Assembly: GCA_045633845.1 (NCBI GenBank) | Contig: JAZQZC010000035.1 | Coordinates: 1 to 24,058 of the forward strand | From: RGIG4708 sp045633845 | Lineage (GTDB): Bacteria; Bacillota; Clostridia; UMGS1810 | Direction: 5' to 3' | DNA length: 24,058 bases | Shown here: positions 14,214 through 21,994 of the stretch, piece after piece | Position numbering within the stretch: the stretch's first letter is position 1 | How the letters are laid out: each line of letters begins with the position of its first letter | Translations under genes and position numbers: made by a program | Notes under the pieces: model-generated | Told to the model about the DNA's origin: nothing | The model's input: the letters and a program-made list of their open reading frames with translations, nothing else | Databases searched by the model: none

Positions 14214-14619
14214 GGCGATATATGCCTGCGGCAACAAATATGGTTTGACAGAGCAGAATAACAAAAATGATGATTTGCACGCAATTGTGTTTAAGCTTAC
14301 AGGCAAAGCATCTATCCGCCAGTTAAGCGACGCCGAAGCGGTAACTGTTTTAAAGGAGCTTGCAAAATTTGAACCTGCAGGTAAAGGAAAAATGACTGCA
14401 GCACAAATAAAAAAAGCCTGGGCAGTGTATTATGAGCTTAAAGAGCTCACTCCCGGAACAGCATCTGACGGCGAGCGGATGTGCGGGATAATTAAAAAGG
14501 TTACAAATGTGTCTGCAAGTGCCAAAAACCCTTTTGCGTGGATTAACTTTGATGATGGCGAAAAAGTTATTGAGTATTTAAAAAGATATCTCAAATCTGC
14601 TAAAAAGCGTACAAAATAA
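14194..14619 (+). CDS. GemA-like regulatory protein (DUF1018, Mu gp16 family)
   Basis: The 141-residue protein (ATG 14194; the frame also opens at 14182) fits DUF1018: A-K-Y-L-K-A-I-Y-A-C-G-N-K-Y-G-L-T-E-Q-N-N-K, then V-F-K-L-T-G-K-A-S-I-R-Q-L-S-D-A-E-A-V-T-V-L-K-E-L, then the C-terminal helix-turn-helix-like part with a basic end. GemA of Mu alters host gene expression and DNA topology during lytic growth. It overlaps the AbrB-like gene by 20 nt and is followed 16 nt later by Mor, the same order (GemA then Mor) as in Mu. Host targets cannot be read from sequence. Confidence 0.85.
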   Translation: MQAKYLKAIYACGNKYGLTEQNNKNDDLHAIVFKLTGKASIRQLSDAEAVTVLKELAKFEPAGKGKMTAAQIKKAWAVYYELKELTPGTASDGERMCGIIKKVTNVSASAKNPFAWINFDDGEKVIEYLKRYLKSAKKRTK

Positions 14620-14635
14620 CATGGAGGTGAGCCGA

Positions 14636-14953
14636 ATGGATGCAAAGGACATTGATATTAACGAATTGCCCGAGGTGTACCAAATGCTTGCCGCACTTGT
14701 AGGTGTAGAAAATATGCTGCTTATTGCAGAAGCCTTTGGCGGCGGTGAAAGTATTTACTTTCCCAAAATCGAAGCAATACACAGAAGCGCCCGAAACAAG
14801 CAGATTATTGAGGAATTTAACGGATATAATTTTAAAATGCTTGCGCACAAGTATGGGCTCACCGAAATGGCAATAAGAGCCATAGTGAGAGAACATATCC
14901 AATCTGAGCGACAAAAACCGCTGCCGGGTCAAATAACATTTTTTGATGATTAA
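14636..14953 (+). CDS. Mor-family middle transcription activator
   Basis: The 105-residue protein begins with an acidic I-D-I-N-E-L-P-E-V-Y-Q-M-L-A-A-L-V-G-V-E-N-M-L-L-I-A-E-A-F-G-G, the helix pattern of the Mor/C family dimer region. The C-terminal helix-turn-helix follows at about residues 60-88 (I-I-E-E-F-N-G-Y-N-F-K-M-L-A-H-K-Y-G-L-T-E-M-A-I-R-A-I-V-R-E). In Mu, Mor turns on the middle promoter that makes C, which turns on late genes. The ATG at 14636 has GGAGGTGA 5 nt upstream. The terminator 14 nt after its stop isolates it from the next operon, which it is likely to activate. Confidence 0.88.
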   Translation: MDAKDIDINELPEVYQMLAALVGVENMLLIAEAFGGGESIYFPKIEAIHRSARNKQIIEEFNGYNFKMLAHKYGLTEMAIRAIVREHIQSERQKPLPGQITFFDD

Positions 14954-14966
14954 CATACAGAATTTT

Positions 14967-15011
14967 AAAGGCATTTAAATTGTTTTTTACAAACAGTTTA
15001 GATGCCTTTTT
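14967..15011 (+). terminator. End of the early/middle operon
   Basis: A 17-bp stem (arms 14967-14983 and 14993-15009, two G-U pairs on the plus strand) with a 9-nt loop and a TTTTT tail, 14 nt after the mor stop. It separates the early/middle operon from the operon starting at 15109. Confidence 0.85.
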
Positions 15012-15036
15012 GTATAAAACAAATCTCAAAAGTATT

Positions 15037-15064
15037 TTGGTATTCCATTATATGATAATATGAT
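15037..15064 (+). promoter_or_regulatory. Candidate Mor-dependent promoter of the next operon
   Basis: TTGGTA (15037-15042), a 16-nt spacer and TATGAT (15059-15064), about 45 nt before the gene at 15109. The -35 is poor, as in Mor-activated promoters. A dyad TGG-TATT-CCA (15038-15047) overlaps the -35 and could be the activator site. Speculative. Confidence 0.4.
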
Positions 15065-15108
15065 AGAATTTAGGTACAGTGAGCAACGCACAAAACACGG
15101 AGGTATAT

Positions 15109-15501
15109 ATGAAAGAGTATATAATCACTACGATTATCGGCTTGGCAATTGCCGTTATAGGATATTTTTTAAAGCAAACAATGAGTCGCCTGCAACGTGT
15201 GGAGGATAAGCTGAGTGATGCAAATGAGTGTCACGAATCCAAGGCGCAGCACGACAAAGATATAAAAGAATTTAAGGAGCAGCACAAAAATGATATATCA
15301 GAGTGCAAAAAAGAGATTGAAAAGCTCCGAACTGAAATAAACAAAATTGCAAACAGGTATCTTGAGCGTGAAGAATTTATACGCAGTATGGCAACCATAA
15401 ATCAAAAATTTGACCGGATAGAAGATAATCTGAATGAGCAGTTAAAAAATACAAATACAAAGCTTGACAGGCTTTTGGAACTTGTATACAGGGAGGAATA
15501 A
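15109..15501 (+). CDS. Mu gp25-like (DUF2730-like) membrane/coiled-coil protein
   Basis: The 130-residue protein has one N-terminal membrane helix (I-I-T-T-I-I-G-L-A-I-A-V-I-G-Y-F) and then a long charged coiled coil (residues 25-130: K-D-I-K-E-F-K-E-Q-H, K-K-E-I-E-K-L-R-T-E-I-N-K). That shape and the position ahead of a gp26/gp27-like pair and terminase match Mu gp25 (DUF2730). Its role in Mu is not well understood. It starts at ATG 15109 (GGAGG, 7 nt spacing) as the first gene after the candidate middle promoter; a GTG further upstream has no good site. A holin-like or spanin-like role is a weaker alternative. Confidence 0.6.
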   Translation: MKEYIITTIIGLAIAVIGYFLKQTMSRLQRVEDKLSDANECHESKAQHDKDIKEFKEQHKNDISECKKEIEKLRTEINKIANRYLEREEFIRSMATINQKFDRIEDNLNEQLKNTNTKLDRLLELVYREE

Positions 15502-15837
15502 ATGTTGAACAGAGAAGAAATTATCAAAAAAACAAAATCTGCAGCATTCCGCAAGGCAAACGGCCAGGTACTGCGTACAATAAATATACTCAGAGAAAAA
15601 TACAATCAGCTTGAGTTAGTGCAGTCGGTGCTCACAGAAAGCGGTGTTGATATTGGTGAGTTTGTTGATGCGGTAAACTTTTTGTCGCTTGAGGACTACA
15701 TCAAAATCCGCAGAATATCAGACCACAGCGAGGTTGATATAGCTGATATATCCTTTAAGAATTGTGAGGCAAAGCTCACTGCCAAAGGAATAAGGCTCAT
15801 TGCAGGCGGTGTATCTGATGATATGATTGAGGTGTAA
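15502..15837 (+). CDS. Mu gp26-like winged-helix protein
   Basis: The 111-residue protein is helical in its first half (N-R-E-E-I-I-K-K-T-K-S-A-A-F-R-K-A-N) and ends with a wing-like part L-S-L-E-D-Y-I-K-I-R-R-I ... A-K-L-T-A-K-G-I-R-L-I-A-G-G-V-S-D-D-M-I-E-V, the L-T-x-K-G ... G ... D pattern seen in gp26-like proteins of transposable phages. The match is by order and pattern, not proven. It abuts the gp25-like gene (AGGGAGGA before ATG) and is followed 3 nt later by the gp27-like gene. Possibly a packaging-related DNA binder. Confidence 0.6.
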   Translation: MLNREEIIKKTKSAAFRKANGQVLRTINILREKYNQLELVQSVLTESGVDIGEFVDAVNFLSLEDYIKIRRISDHSEVDIADISFKNCEAKLTAKGIRLIAGGVSDDMIEV

Positions 15838-15840
15838 GCA

Positions 15841-16398
15841 ATGGCTAAAAAGAAAAACAGGAAATGCTCAAAAATTGACCGTATGCCAGGAGGCATAAAA
15901 GAAACTGTTGAGCAAATGATGATGAATCCTACAATTACCTACAAGGAAATTGTAGAGTTTATAAAAGAGCGAGGATATGACGTGTCGCTCTCTTCGGTTC
16001 AGAGGCATGCATCCAATCTGAACGAAACAGCTACAAATCTCAGGATGGCACAGGACAACTTCAGAGTAATAATGGAAGAGATAAACAAATATCCTGAGCT
16101 TGACACAACAGAGGGCATTTTGAGATTGCTCTCAAATTACACTTTTGAGGCAATCAATAACACTCCTGAGGAAAGCTGGAAGGACCTTGACCCGCTCAAG
16201 CTGATGCAACAGGCTACGTCACTTACCAGAGCTGCAGCGTACAAATCCAAAATAGACATTGAAAACAAGGGCTTGCTTGACAAGGGCTTTGACTACGTAA
16301 AAGATATGATATTTGAGGCGATGGCAAGTGAGGACCCGCAGCTATATGCCAAGGTTGAAAAATTCATTATGCGAAAGCAAAAGGAGCTGGAACAATGA
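15841..16398 (+). CDS. DUF3486 (Mu gp27-like), probable small terminase subunit
   Basis: The 185-residue protein has the DUF3486 layout. An N-terminal K-I-D-R-M-P-G-G-I-K-E-T-V-E-Q-M precedes a helix-turn-helix T-Y-K-E-I-V-E-F-I-K-E-R-G-Y-D-V-S-L-S-S-V-Q-R-H (residues 38-61), then a long helical region and a basic tail. Mu gp27 precedes the large terminase and is thought to act as the small subunit that recognises phage DNA. Here it is separated from the large terminase by the NusG-like gene and a long leader, an unusual gap. It overlaps the NusG-like ATG by 4 nt, so they are cotranslated. Confidence 0.82.
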   Translation: MAKKKNRKCSKIDRMPGGIKETVEQMMMNPTITYKEIVEFIKERGYDVSLSSVQRHASNLNETATNLRMAQDNFRVIMEEINKYPELDTTEGILRLLSNYTFEAINNTPEESWKDLDPLKLMQQATSLTRAAAYKSKIDIENKGLLDKGFDYVKDMIFEAMASEDPQLYAKVEKFIMRKQKELEQ

Positions 16399-16847
16399 GG
16401 CTCAAAACATATGTAATAAAAGTGACCGGAGGCAACGAGCTTAACGTGCGTGATAAGCTCAGTAAACTTCAACAGATGTATGCAGCTGTGCCGACATATC
16501 TTATGGAAATAAGAAAAGGCGGCGTGTGGCGCATATGTGAAAAGGTGCTCATTCCCGGTTATGTGTTTATAAAGTGTGAGCTTACACCTGATATATATTA
16601 CAAGGTTAAAAATACAACCTTTGTAACCGGATGGCTCGGCAAAGGTGAACCGACAAGTCTGACAGAGTCTGATGAGGAATTTGTAAAGCTTATATGCAAC
16701 AATGGTGAACCAATACCGATACAAAACAAAGCTTCGGAAATACTCTGTAAAACAACTATGAAAATTGTTAACAAACGACAACGGCGTGTAAAAGTGCTTG
16801 TTGAAGTGTTTGGCAAAACCCATACCCTTACATTGGGGTATCAATGA
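16395..16847 (+). CDS. Phage NusG-like (LoaP/RfaH-type) antitermination factor
   Basis: The 150-residue protein has a NusG N-terminal domain: Y-V-I-K-V-T-G-G-N-E-L-N-V-R-D-K-L (residues 6-22), then the signature L-I-P54-G-Y-V-F-I-K-C-E-L and V-T-G-W-L-G-K-G-E-P-T-S-L (78-90). A short C-terminal KOW-like part follows (K-I-V-N-K-R-Q-R-R-V-K-V-L-V-E-V-F-G-K). NusG-family paralogues such as RfaH and LoaP bind RNA polymerase and let it read through terminators in particular operons, often after recognising a leader element. It overlaps the gp27-like gene and is followed at once by a 341-nt hairpin-rich leader before the terminase. I infer it governs the late operon. Confidence 0.82.
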   Translation: MRLKTYVIKVTGGNELNVRDKLSKLQQMYAAVPTYLMEIRKGGVWRICEKVLIPGYVFIKCELTPDIYYKVKNTTFVTGWLGKGEPTSLTESDEEFVKLICNNGEPIPIQNKASEILCKTTMKIVNKRQRRVKVLVEVFGKTHTLTLGYQ

Positions 16848-16858
16848 TTTTTTGAATG

Positions 16859-17083
16859 ATGCAGGATTGATTCGTCTCCTGTATACAAACAAAAATGACA
16901 TAAATAAAATGTGATATTTTAAAAGACGTTTAAAAAGTGTTTTAAAATATCAATGGCGACGCATATCCAAAATTGTTAATTTTAAAAACGTTGCCGCTCA
17001 TCAGAGCAAAAAGTGATATAAAATTTTAATTTTGATATAAAAAGCAAAGCATTGTAATCAATTGATTGGTTGCAGTGCTTTTT
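16859..17083 (+). promoter_or_regulatory. Structured late-operon leader, candidate antitermination site
   Basis: The 341-nt stretch 16848-17188 has no gene but several plus-strand hairpins: 16859-16884 (8 bp, 10-nt loop), 16955-16995 (7 bp with inner AAAATT/AATTTT), 16996-17007 (GCTC/GAGC) abutting the last, and the terminator-like 17046-17081. The first and fourth each contain G-U pairs only on the plus strand. The block follows the NusG-like gene and precedes terminase, so it may be the loading site of that factor. Confidence 0.45.
17046..17083 (+). terminator. Terminator-like hairpin ahead of the terminase
   Basis: Arms 17046-17061 and 17066-17081 make a 16-bp stem with three G-U pairs and a TTGA loop, ending in TTTTT (17079-17083). 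The stem is AT-rich, so it may be weak. It would stop rightward transcripts before terL unless read through. Confidence 0.6.
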
Positions 17084-17188
17084 AAATTGCAAAAAAAGCT
17101 TTTTAAATTCGTTTTAAAAATTTGACTTGTTAACTTTTGCAGTGAAGATGTAAAAACCGCTTAAAACGCAAAAATAAAGGGTGATAAT

Positions 17189-18634
17189 TTGAGAAATTTA
17201 AAAAAAGACAGCGTCAGAAAGCTTGCCGGCATATTTGCTCCCAAGCATACAGTTAAAATTGAAAAAGATTATTCTGCAGAGTTTGCACAATATTTTGGTG
17301 CAAACCCCAAAAGAAATTATGCTGCAGATGATGAATTTAATCATAACGGAATAATTGAAGATATACTGCGAGCCGTTAAAAGTGACACAGACTGGAAGGA
17401 TGTATTTACTCCAAAGCAAAAACAAACTGTAAATATGTTCCGTGACGGTGAGTTTAAAAGAATAAATATTCTTGAAGGCTCAGTACGAAGCGGCAAAACA
17501 TATATTTCGCTTATTTTGTTTCCGCTGATGGTTTCAACCCGTAATTATGACGAAAAATTTATAATGGTGGGCAAAACGCTTACAACACTCAAGCGAAATT
17601 GCCTTGAGCCTCTGCAGGTGCTCATAGGCGATGCAAATTTCAGTTATTCTATGTCAAAAAAAGAAGCTGTGTTGTTTGGCAGGAAAATATATCTTGAGGG
17701 CGCCGACAATGCACTTAGTGAAGATAAAATACGAGGTATGACCCTTTCCGGTGCATACTGTGATGAAATAACGCTGCTTGATGAAAGCTTTTTCCGTATG
17801 CTCCTTTCACGTCTTTCGGTTGATGGTGCTTTTTTGCTTGGTACCACAAACCCTGACAGCCCGACACACTGGCTTATGAGGGATTACATAAAGCGTAAGG
17901 ATGAGCTTGATTTACTTACCATTAAGTATCTTATTGACGATAACACTTTTTTGCCTGCAGAGTATGTTGCAAAAATCAAAAAAGAATATGTTGGTGTTTT
18001 TTACGAACGGTTTATACTTGGTATGTGGAAGGCGGCGCAAGGGGTTGTATATCCTTTGTTTGCTGATGACAGCAAAAGATACATAAGGGATTATATAAAT
18101 CCGTCAGACATTATGTATGCAACAATAGGTGTTGACTTTGGCGGCAACGGCTCAGCACACGCATTTGTACTGAGCGGATTTACAAAAGGCTTTAAGAAGC
18201 TTGTCACCCTTGATGAGTTTTATCTTAAAAAAGAAATAAGCCCTGCAGAACTTGAAAGTGAATTTGTTAAATTTGTTAAAAAGGCACAGAGCAAATATAA
18301 AGTGTTTGAAGCATACTGCGACAATGCTGAAACAACGCTTATAAGAGGACTGGAAAAAGCTGCAAGAGATGCAAAGCTTGCAATCTCTGTATTAAAAGCT
18401 CAAAAAGGTCCTATAACAGACCGAATACACTTTTTTAACAGAATGATGAGCTTTGACAGATATATTATTCTTGCGCATTGCGTTCATCTGATAGAGGCAT
18501 ACGAAACTGTGCAATGGGATTCCAAGACAGAAAAGGCAACACGTCTTGATGATGGCAGCTTTAATATTGACAGCCTTGATGCATCGGAATATTCTGTCGA
18601 AAGTTATATTGATACAATGATTGAGGTGAGTTAA
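17189..18634 (+). CDS. Large terminase subunit, PBSX/SPP1 type
   Basis: The 481-residue protein is the DNA-packaging motor. It has an ATPase domain with the P-loop G97-S-V-R-S-G-K103-T and Walker B-like Y-C-D192-E193-I-T. A C-terminal RNase H-type nuclease starts with I-G-V-D316-F-G-G, the first catalytic Asp. The class is SPP1/PBSX-like rather than the Mu gp28 type, which makes the head module foreign to the Mu-like early module. It uses a TTG start with AAAGGGTG upstream, after the hairpin-rich leader. The portal gene follows 2 nt later, also with a TTG start. Full length. Confidence 0.92.
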   Translation: MRNLKKDSVRKLAGIFAPKHTVKIEKDYSAEFAQYFGANPKRNYAADDEFNHNGIIEDILRAVKSDTDWKDVFTPKQKQTVNMFRDGEFKRINILEGSVRSGKTYISLILFPLMVSTRNYDEKFIMVGKTLTTLKRNCLEPLQVLIGDANFSYSMSKKEAVLFGRKIYLEGADNALSEDKIRGMTLSGAYCDEITLLDESFFRMLLSRLSVDGAFLLGTTNPDSPTHWLMRDYIKRKDELDLLTIKYLIDDNTFLPAEYVAKIKKEYVGVFYERFILGMWKAAQGVVYPLFADDSKRYIRDYINPSDIMYATIGVDFGGNGSAHAFVLSGFTKGFKKLVTLDEFYLKKEISPAELESEFVKFVKKAQSKYKVFEAYCDNAETTLIRGLEKAARDAKLAISVLKAQKGPITDRIHFFNRMMSFDRYIILAHCVHLIEAYETVQWDSKTEKATRLDDGSFNIDSLDASEYSVESYIDTMIEVS

Positions 18635-18636
18635 AT

Positions 18637-19971
18637 TTGATACAAACTATATTAAGCAAGCTTGGGTATAAAGCAGATACAGCAATGCAGCAATACATAT
18701 CGGACTGGGATGACTGGTACAAAGGCTATGTTGAAAAGGTACACAAATATACCACTTACAACGGCAAGGTAAGAATTGGTCAGAAAAGAGCATCTCTCAA
18801 AATGGCAAAGAGAGTTTGCGAGGACTGGGCAAACCTGCTGCTTAACGAAAAGGTGAGCTTTGCCTGCGCTGATACAGATGCGGACAACAAGCTCAAGCGA
18901 GCTCTCTCTGATAATGATTTTTATGTGAGGGCAAATCAGCTTGTAGAAAAAGCTTTTGCTTTTGGCAGCGGCGCGTTTGTGGAGTATGCGGATGTTAACG
19001 GCAAAACAGTTATTGATTTTATAACTGCAGATAAAATATATCCTCTGTCCTGGGTAGACATAAACATTACCGGTTGTGCCTTTGCAAGCATCAAAACAAT
19101 AAGCAGACAAAAGTATTATTACATAAACATTCACACACCGGATGCGCGAGGCAGATACATAATACAAAACAGGCTTTTTGATGAATACGGCATTGAGGTA
19201 AGCCTGCCTGCAGGTATAAAATCACAATACATATCTGCAGTTAAAAGATTTCAGATAATACGGCCGAATATAACAAACAATATTGAACCGTGCTCTCCTA
19301 TGGGAATATCAATATTTGCAAATGCTGTAAATGAGCTTGAGGGTGTAGACCTGGTGTATGACAGTTACATTAACGAATTCAAGCTCGGCAAAAAGAGGTT
19401 GCTGGTACCTATGAATATGACACAGCAGTTAAAAGAAAAAGAAGGTGTTTCCGCACCGGTATTCGACAATAACGACACGGTATTTTACGCAATACCCGGT
19501 GTTGAAGGTGAAAGCCAAAAGCCAACAGAAATAAATATGGAAATCAGAGGCGAGCAGCATAAGCAGGCGGTGCAATACAACCTTGGCTTGTTAGCTGACA
19601 AATGCGGCCTGGGTAATGACAGATACGAATTTGGTGCAGACGGTACCAAAACTGCAACAGAGGTTATTTCGGAAAAGTCTGATTTGTTCCGCAACCTTAA
19701 AAAGCACGAAATAGTAATGCTTTCTGCAATGATTGGTCTTACAAAGGCAGTGTTTGATATTGAGGGTGTACCGCCGGAAACAGAAGTTACCATATCCTTT
19801 GATGACAGCATTATTGAGGATAAGAACGCAGAATTTGTAAGGCGGTTGCAAATGGTTGCACAGGGTATGCTTTTGCCTGAAGAGATGCGCAGTTGGTATC
19901 TGAATGAACCCATAGAAACATCAAGAGCGGTTATATCGGGTATTTCTGCAGATGATATAGCAGAGGAATAA
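18637..19971 (+). CDS. Portal protein, SPP1 gp6-like
   Basis: The 444-residue protein opens with W-D-D-W-Y-K-G-Y-V and R-A-S-L-K-M-A-K-R-V-C-E-D-W-A-N-L-L-L-N-E-K, the pattern of SPP1 gp6-type portals. It has the length of that family and a long middle helical part (E-I-V-M-L-S-A-M-I-G-L-T-K-A-V-F). Portals form a dodecamer at one vertex and bind the terminase. It is TTG-started with GAGGTGAG upstream and is tightly coupled to terL. The next gene, the MuF-type minor head protein, starts 3 nt after its stop. Order terL-portal-MuF is standard. Confidence 0.9.
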   Translation: MIQTILSKLGYKADTAMQQYISDWDDWYKGYVEKVHKYTTYNGKVRIGQKRASLKMAKRVCEDWANLLLNEKVSFACADTDADNKLKRALSDNDFYVRANQLVEKAFAFGSGAFVEYADVNGKTVIDFITADKIYPLSWVDINITGCAFASIKTISRQKYYYINIHTPDARGRYIIQNRLFDEYGIEVSLPAGIKSQYISAVKRFQIIRPNITNNIEPCSPMGISIFANAVNELEGVDLVYDSYINEFKLGKKRLLVPMNMTQQLKEKEGVSAPVFDNNDTVFYAIPGVEGESQKPTEINMEIRGEQHKQAVQYNLGLLADKCGLGNDRYEFGADGTKTATEVISEKSDLFRNLKKHEIVMLSAMIGLTKAVFDIEGVPPETEVTISFDDSIIEDKNAEFVRRLQMVAQGMLLPEEMRSWYLNEPIETSRAVISGISADDIAEE

Positions 19972-19974
19972 GGT

Positions 19975-21663
19975 ATGATTACTCCCGAATGGCTCGAATA
20001 CAAGCTTAATATACTGCAGGTACACAAGGATTTGCAGGAGAGCATACTTCGTGATGTGGTACGCCGCATTATGAAAACAAATTACACTGTTACCGATACT
20101 GCAGCCTGGCAGAGCGAAAAGCTGCAGCAGGCAGGTATGGTGTTTGATGATGTTACAAAACAAGTCGCAAAACACACCGAAAAATCAAAGTCAGAAATTG
20201 AGCAGGCTTTTGCAGATGCGCAAACTGAAGTTTTTAACTATGCTGATGAGGTTGTTGAAGCTGCAGGATATGACCCGGTAGAATTTAAAACACTTTCGCC
20301 AAAGATGAAAAACATATGGAAAGCGGCACTTGCAAAAACAGTTACAGAAGCAAGAAATCTGACAAAGACCACTGCAAACACTTCGATGGCATCTTTTATA
20401 TCTGCAGCTGATTTGGCTCATATGCAAATATCAAGCGGTGCATTTACATATCAACAGGCTATAAAAAATGCAATTAAAGCTGCAGCGTATAATGGTACAA
20501 TAGTTACATACCCATCGGGGCATAAGAGCAGCCTTGATGCAGCAATGCGCCGGGCAGTGCTTACAGGCGTTAATCAGACTGCAGGTACACTGCAGGATAT
20601 GCGCGCAAATGATATGGATGTGGATATAATGGAGCTTACTGCCCATTCGGGCGCAAGACCAAAACACGCGCAATGGCAGGGCAAGCTTGTATCACGCTCC
20701 GGTCAGCCGGGGTACCTTTCGCTTGAAGATATAGGCTACGGAACTGCAGCAGGTTTTATGGGTGCTAATTGCCGTCACGGATGGTTTATGTTTTTTCCTG
20801 GAATATCAACACGAAAGTACACACAGGCACAGCTTGACAAGCTTGCCAACGAAACAGTTACTTACAATGACAAACAAATTCCTGTATGGGAAGCGCGCGA
20901 TATGCAACGCTCCATGGAGCGCAGCATCCGCAAATATAAGCGTGAGCTTGTTGCAATTGATGAAGCTATGAAAAATGTGCTTGAGGATGAGGAGCGTATA
21001 GAGTGGCAGTATGATTTTTATACAGCTTCTAAAAAGCTCAAATCCAAAGAGGCGCAAATTGCTGATTTTTGCAAACAAACAGGCTTAAGACGTGACAGGT
21101 TCAGAGAACAGATGTTTGCTGTTGAAACGGAAAACGGCATTAAGAATTTTGGCAAGAGCGTCAGCCAAAAGGCTACATCAGATGCAAAGGCATATTATGA
21201 ATACTGGCGAAAGAGTATTGGTGCAAAAAATACTCCCGAAACTCTTGAAAAATATTACCAAATGAAGTATAATGATAAAAAAGAGTACCGAAGATTGCAA
21301 AAATACGCCCTGTCAGTTAAAAAGGGCGATGTAACACCTATGCTTGGATATGCTGATTATAAACAAACTGCAGAAGAAATCGAAAAAACGCTCATAGGCG
21401 TTACAACAGTAAACGGCATTACCATTAAAGATTATTCGGCGCATTTTGTAAGCAGGGCTATCGGCAGAGGCGGCACAACAAAAAAATCAAATCGTGCAGG
21501 AGTTTTGATTGATGATATAAAGTATACTCTTGAAAATGGTACCGTCGGCAAAACACAAGTGGATGCTGACGGAAAAACCAGTGTACTTATTACTTCCGAA
21601 AAATGTGGTGTTACTGTTAATCCTGATAAAAAATGTTTGGTACAGACAACTCCAAAAAGGTAG
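19975..21663 (+). CDS. MuF-type minor head protein with a C-terminal toxin-like domain
   Basis: The 562-residue protein is a minor capsid protein. Its MuF/minor capsid 2 core spans about 215-285, with H224-S-G-A-R-P-K-H-A-Q-W-Q-G and a G-Y-G-T-A-A-G-F-M-G-A-N-C266-R-H-G segment. SPP1 gp7-like proteins of this type are injected or bound near the portal. The C-terminal 170 residues exceed the usual core. Residues 481-562 (D-Y-S-A-H490-F-V-S-R494, later G-V-T-V-N-P) look like a BECR-type RNase (RelE/Barnase-like) domain, as seen in MuF polymorphic toxins. A small acidic ORF follows 10 nt later. The toxin call is inference from pattern; the capsid role is firm. Confidence 0.8.
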   Translation: MITPEWLEYKLNILQVHKDLQESILRDVVRRIMKTNYTVTDTAAWQSEKLQQAGMVFDDVTKQVAKHTEKSKSEIEQAFADAQTEVFNYADEVVEAAGYDPVEFKTLSPKMKNIWKAALAKTVTEARNLTKTTANTSMASFISAADLAHMQISSGAFTYQQAIKNAIKAAAYNGTIVTYPSGHKSSLDAAMRRAVLTGVNQTAGTLQDMRANDMDVDIMELTAHSGARPKHAQWQGKLVSRSGQPGYLSLEDIGYGTAAGFMGANCRHGWFMFFPGISTRKYTQAQLDKLANETVTYNDKQIPVWEARDMQRSMERSIRKYKRELVAIDEAMKNVLEDEERIEWQYDFYTASKKLKSKEAQIADFCKQTGLRRDRFREQMFAVETENGIKNFGKSVSQKATSDAKAYYEYWRKSIGAKNTPETLEKYYQMKYNDKKEYRRLQKYALSVKKGDVTPMLGYADYKQTAEEIEKTLIGVTTVNGITIKDYSAHFVSRAIGRGGTTKKSNRAGVLIDDIKYTLENGTVGKTQVDADGKTSVLITSEKCGVTVNPDKKCLVQTTPKR

Positions 21664-21673
21664 GTTATTTATT

Positions 21674-21868
21674 GTGTTTAATATTTCCGAAGAATCAATA
21701 AGATTTTTAGAAAAATACATACCTGAATACGAGAATTATACTCTCAGTGAGTTATTTGATGAATTACACTGTTTCATTGTTAGAGAAGGTATGGTTCGTC
21801 AGCAATATCTGAATGAATTGGGACATCGGGCACAATCGGTGTATGATGATTTATATGAAAATGGATAA
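21674..21868 (+). CDS. Small acidic protein, candidate immunity to the MuF toxin
   Basis: The 64-residue ORF starts at GTG 21674 (AAGGTAGG upstream) just after the MuF stop. It is strongly acidic, with 13 Asp/Glu against 5 Lys/Arg, and helical (S-E-E-S-I-R-F-L-E-K-Y-I-P-E-Y-E-N-Y). Immunity proteins for polymorphic toxins are often small, acidic and directly downstream, so this is a good positional candidate. I recognise no family. Alternatively it is an ordinary small head gene. A terminator lies 10 nt after its stop, so the MuF/acidic pair ends a transcription unit. Confidence 0.6.
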   Translation: MFNISEESIRFLEKYIPEYENYTLSELFDELHCFIVREGMVRQQYLNELGHRAQSVYDDLYENG

Positions 21869-21878
21869 CACTGTAAAG

Positions 21879-21905
21879 ACACTCTCTTAATTGAGGGTGT
21901 TTTTT
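21879..21905 (+). terminator. Terminator after the MuF/acidic gene pair
   Basis: ACACTCTC (21879-21886) pairs with GAGGGTGT (21893-21900), 8 bp with one G-U, a TTAATT loop and a T-run. It lies inside the head operon, upstream of the scaffold and capsid genes, which need to be read. Confidence 0.8.
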
Positions 21906-21928
21906 AGTGCAAAGAAATGGAGGAGTAT

Positions 21929-21961
21929 ATGAAAAAGTTAATACGGTGTAAACCACCTTAG
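21929..21961 (+). CDS. 10-codon leader-peptide-like ORF
   Basis: ATG 21929 with GGAGGAG 6 nt upstream encodes M-K-K-L-I-R-C-K-P-P and stops at 21959-21961. The stop overlaps the first bases of the second terminator stem (21960). This is the layout of a leader peptide that controls an attenuator. It could also be the start of a decayed small gene (the M-K-K-L-I-R-C-K beginning resembles Com-type zinc-finger proteins). Confidence 0.4.
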   Translation: MKKLIRCKPP

Positions 21962-21994
21962 CACTTACCCGACACAAACGGTAGGTGCTTTTTT
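21960..21994 (+). terminator. Second terminator, just upstream of the scaffold gene
   Basis: AGCACTTACC (21960-21969) pairs with GGTAGGTGCT (21980-21989), 10 bp with one G-U and a 10-nt loop, then TTTTT. Its tail shares GGTG(T/C)TTTTTTAGT(G/A)CAAA with the first terminator, so one may be a duplicate. It lies 33 nt before the scaffold start. Confidence 0.85.
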
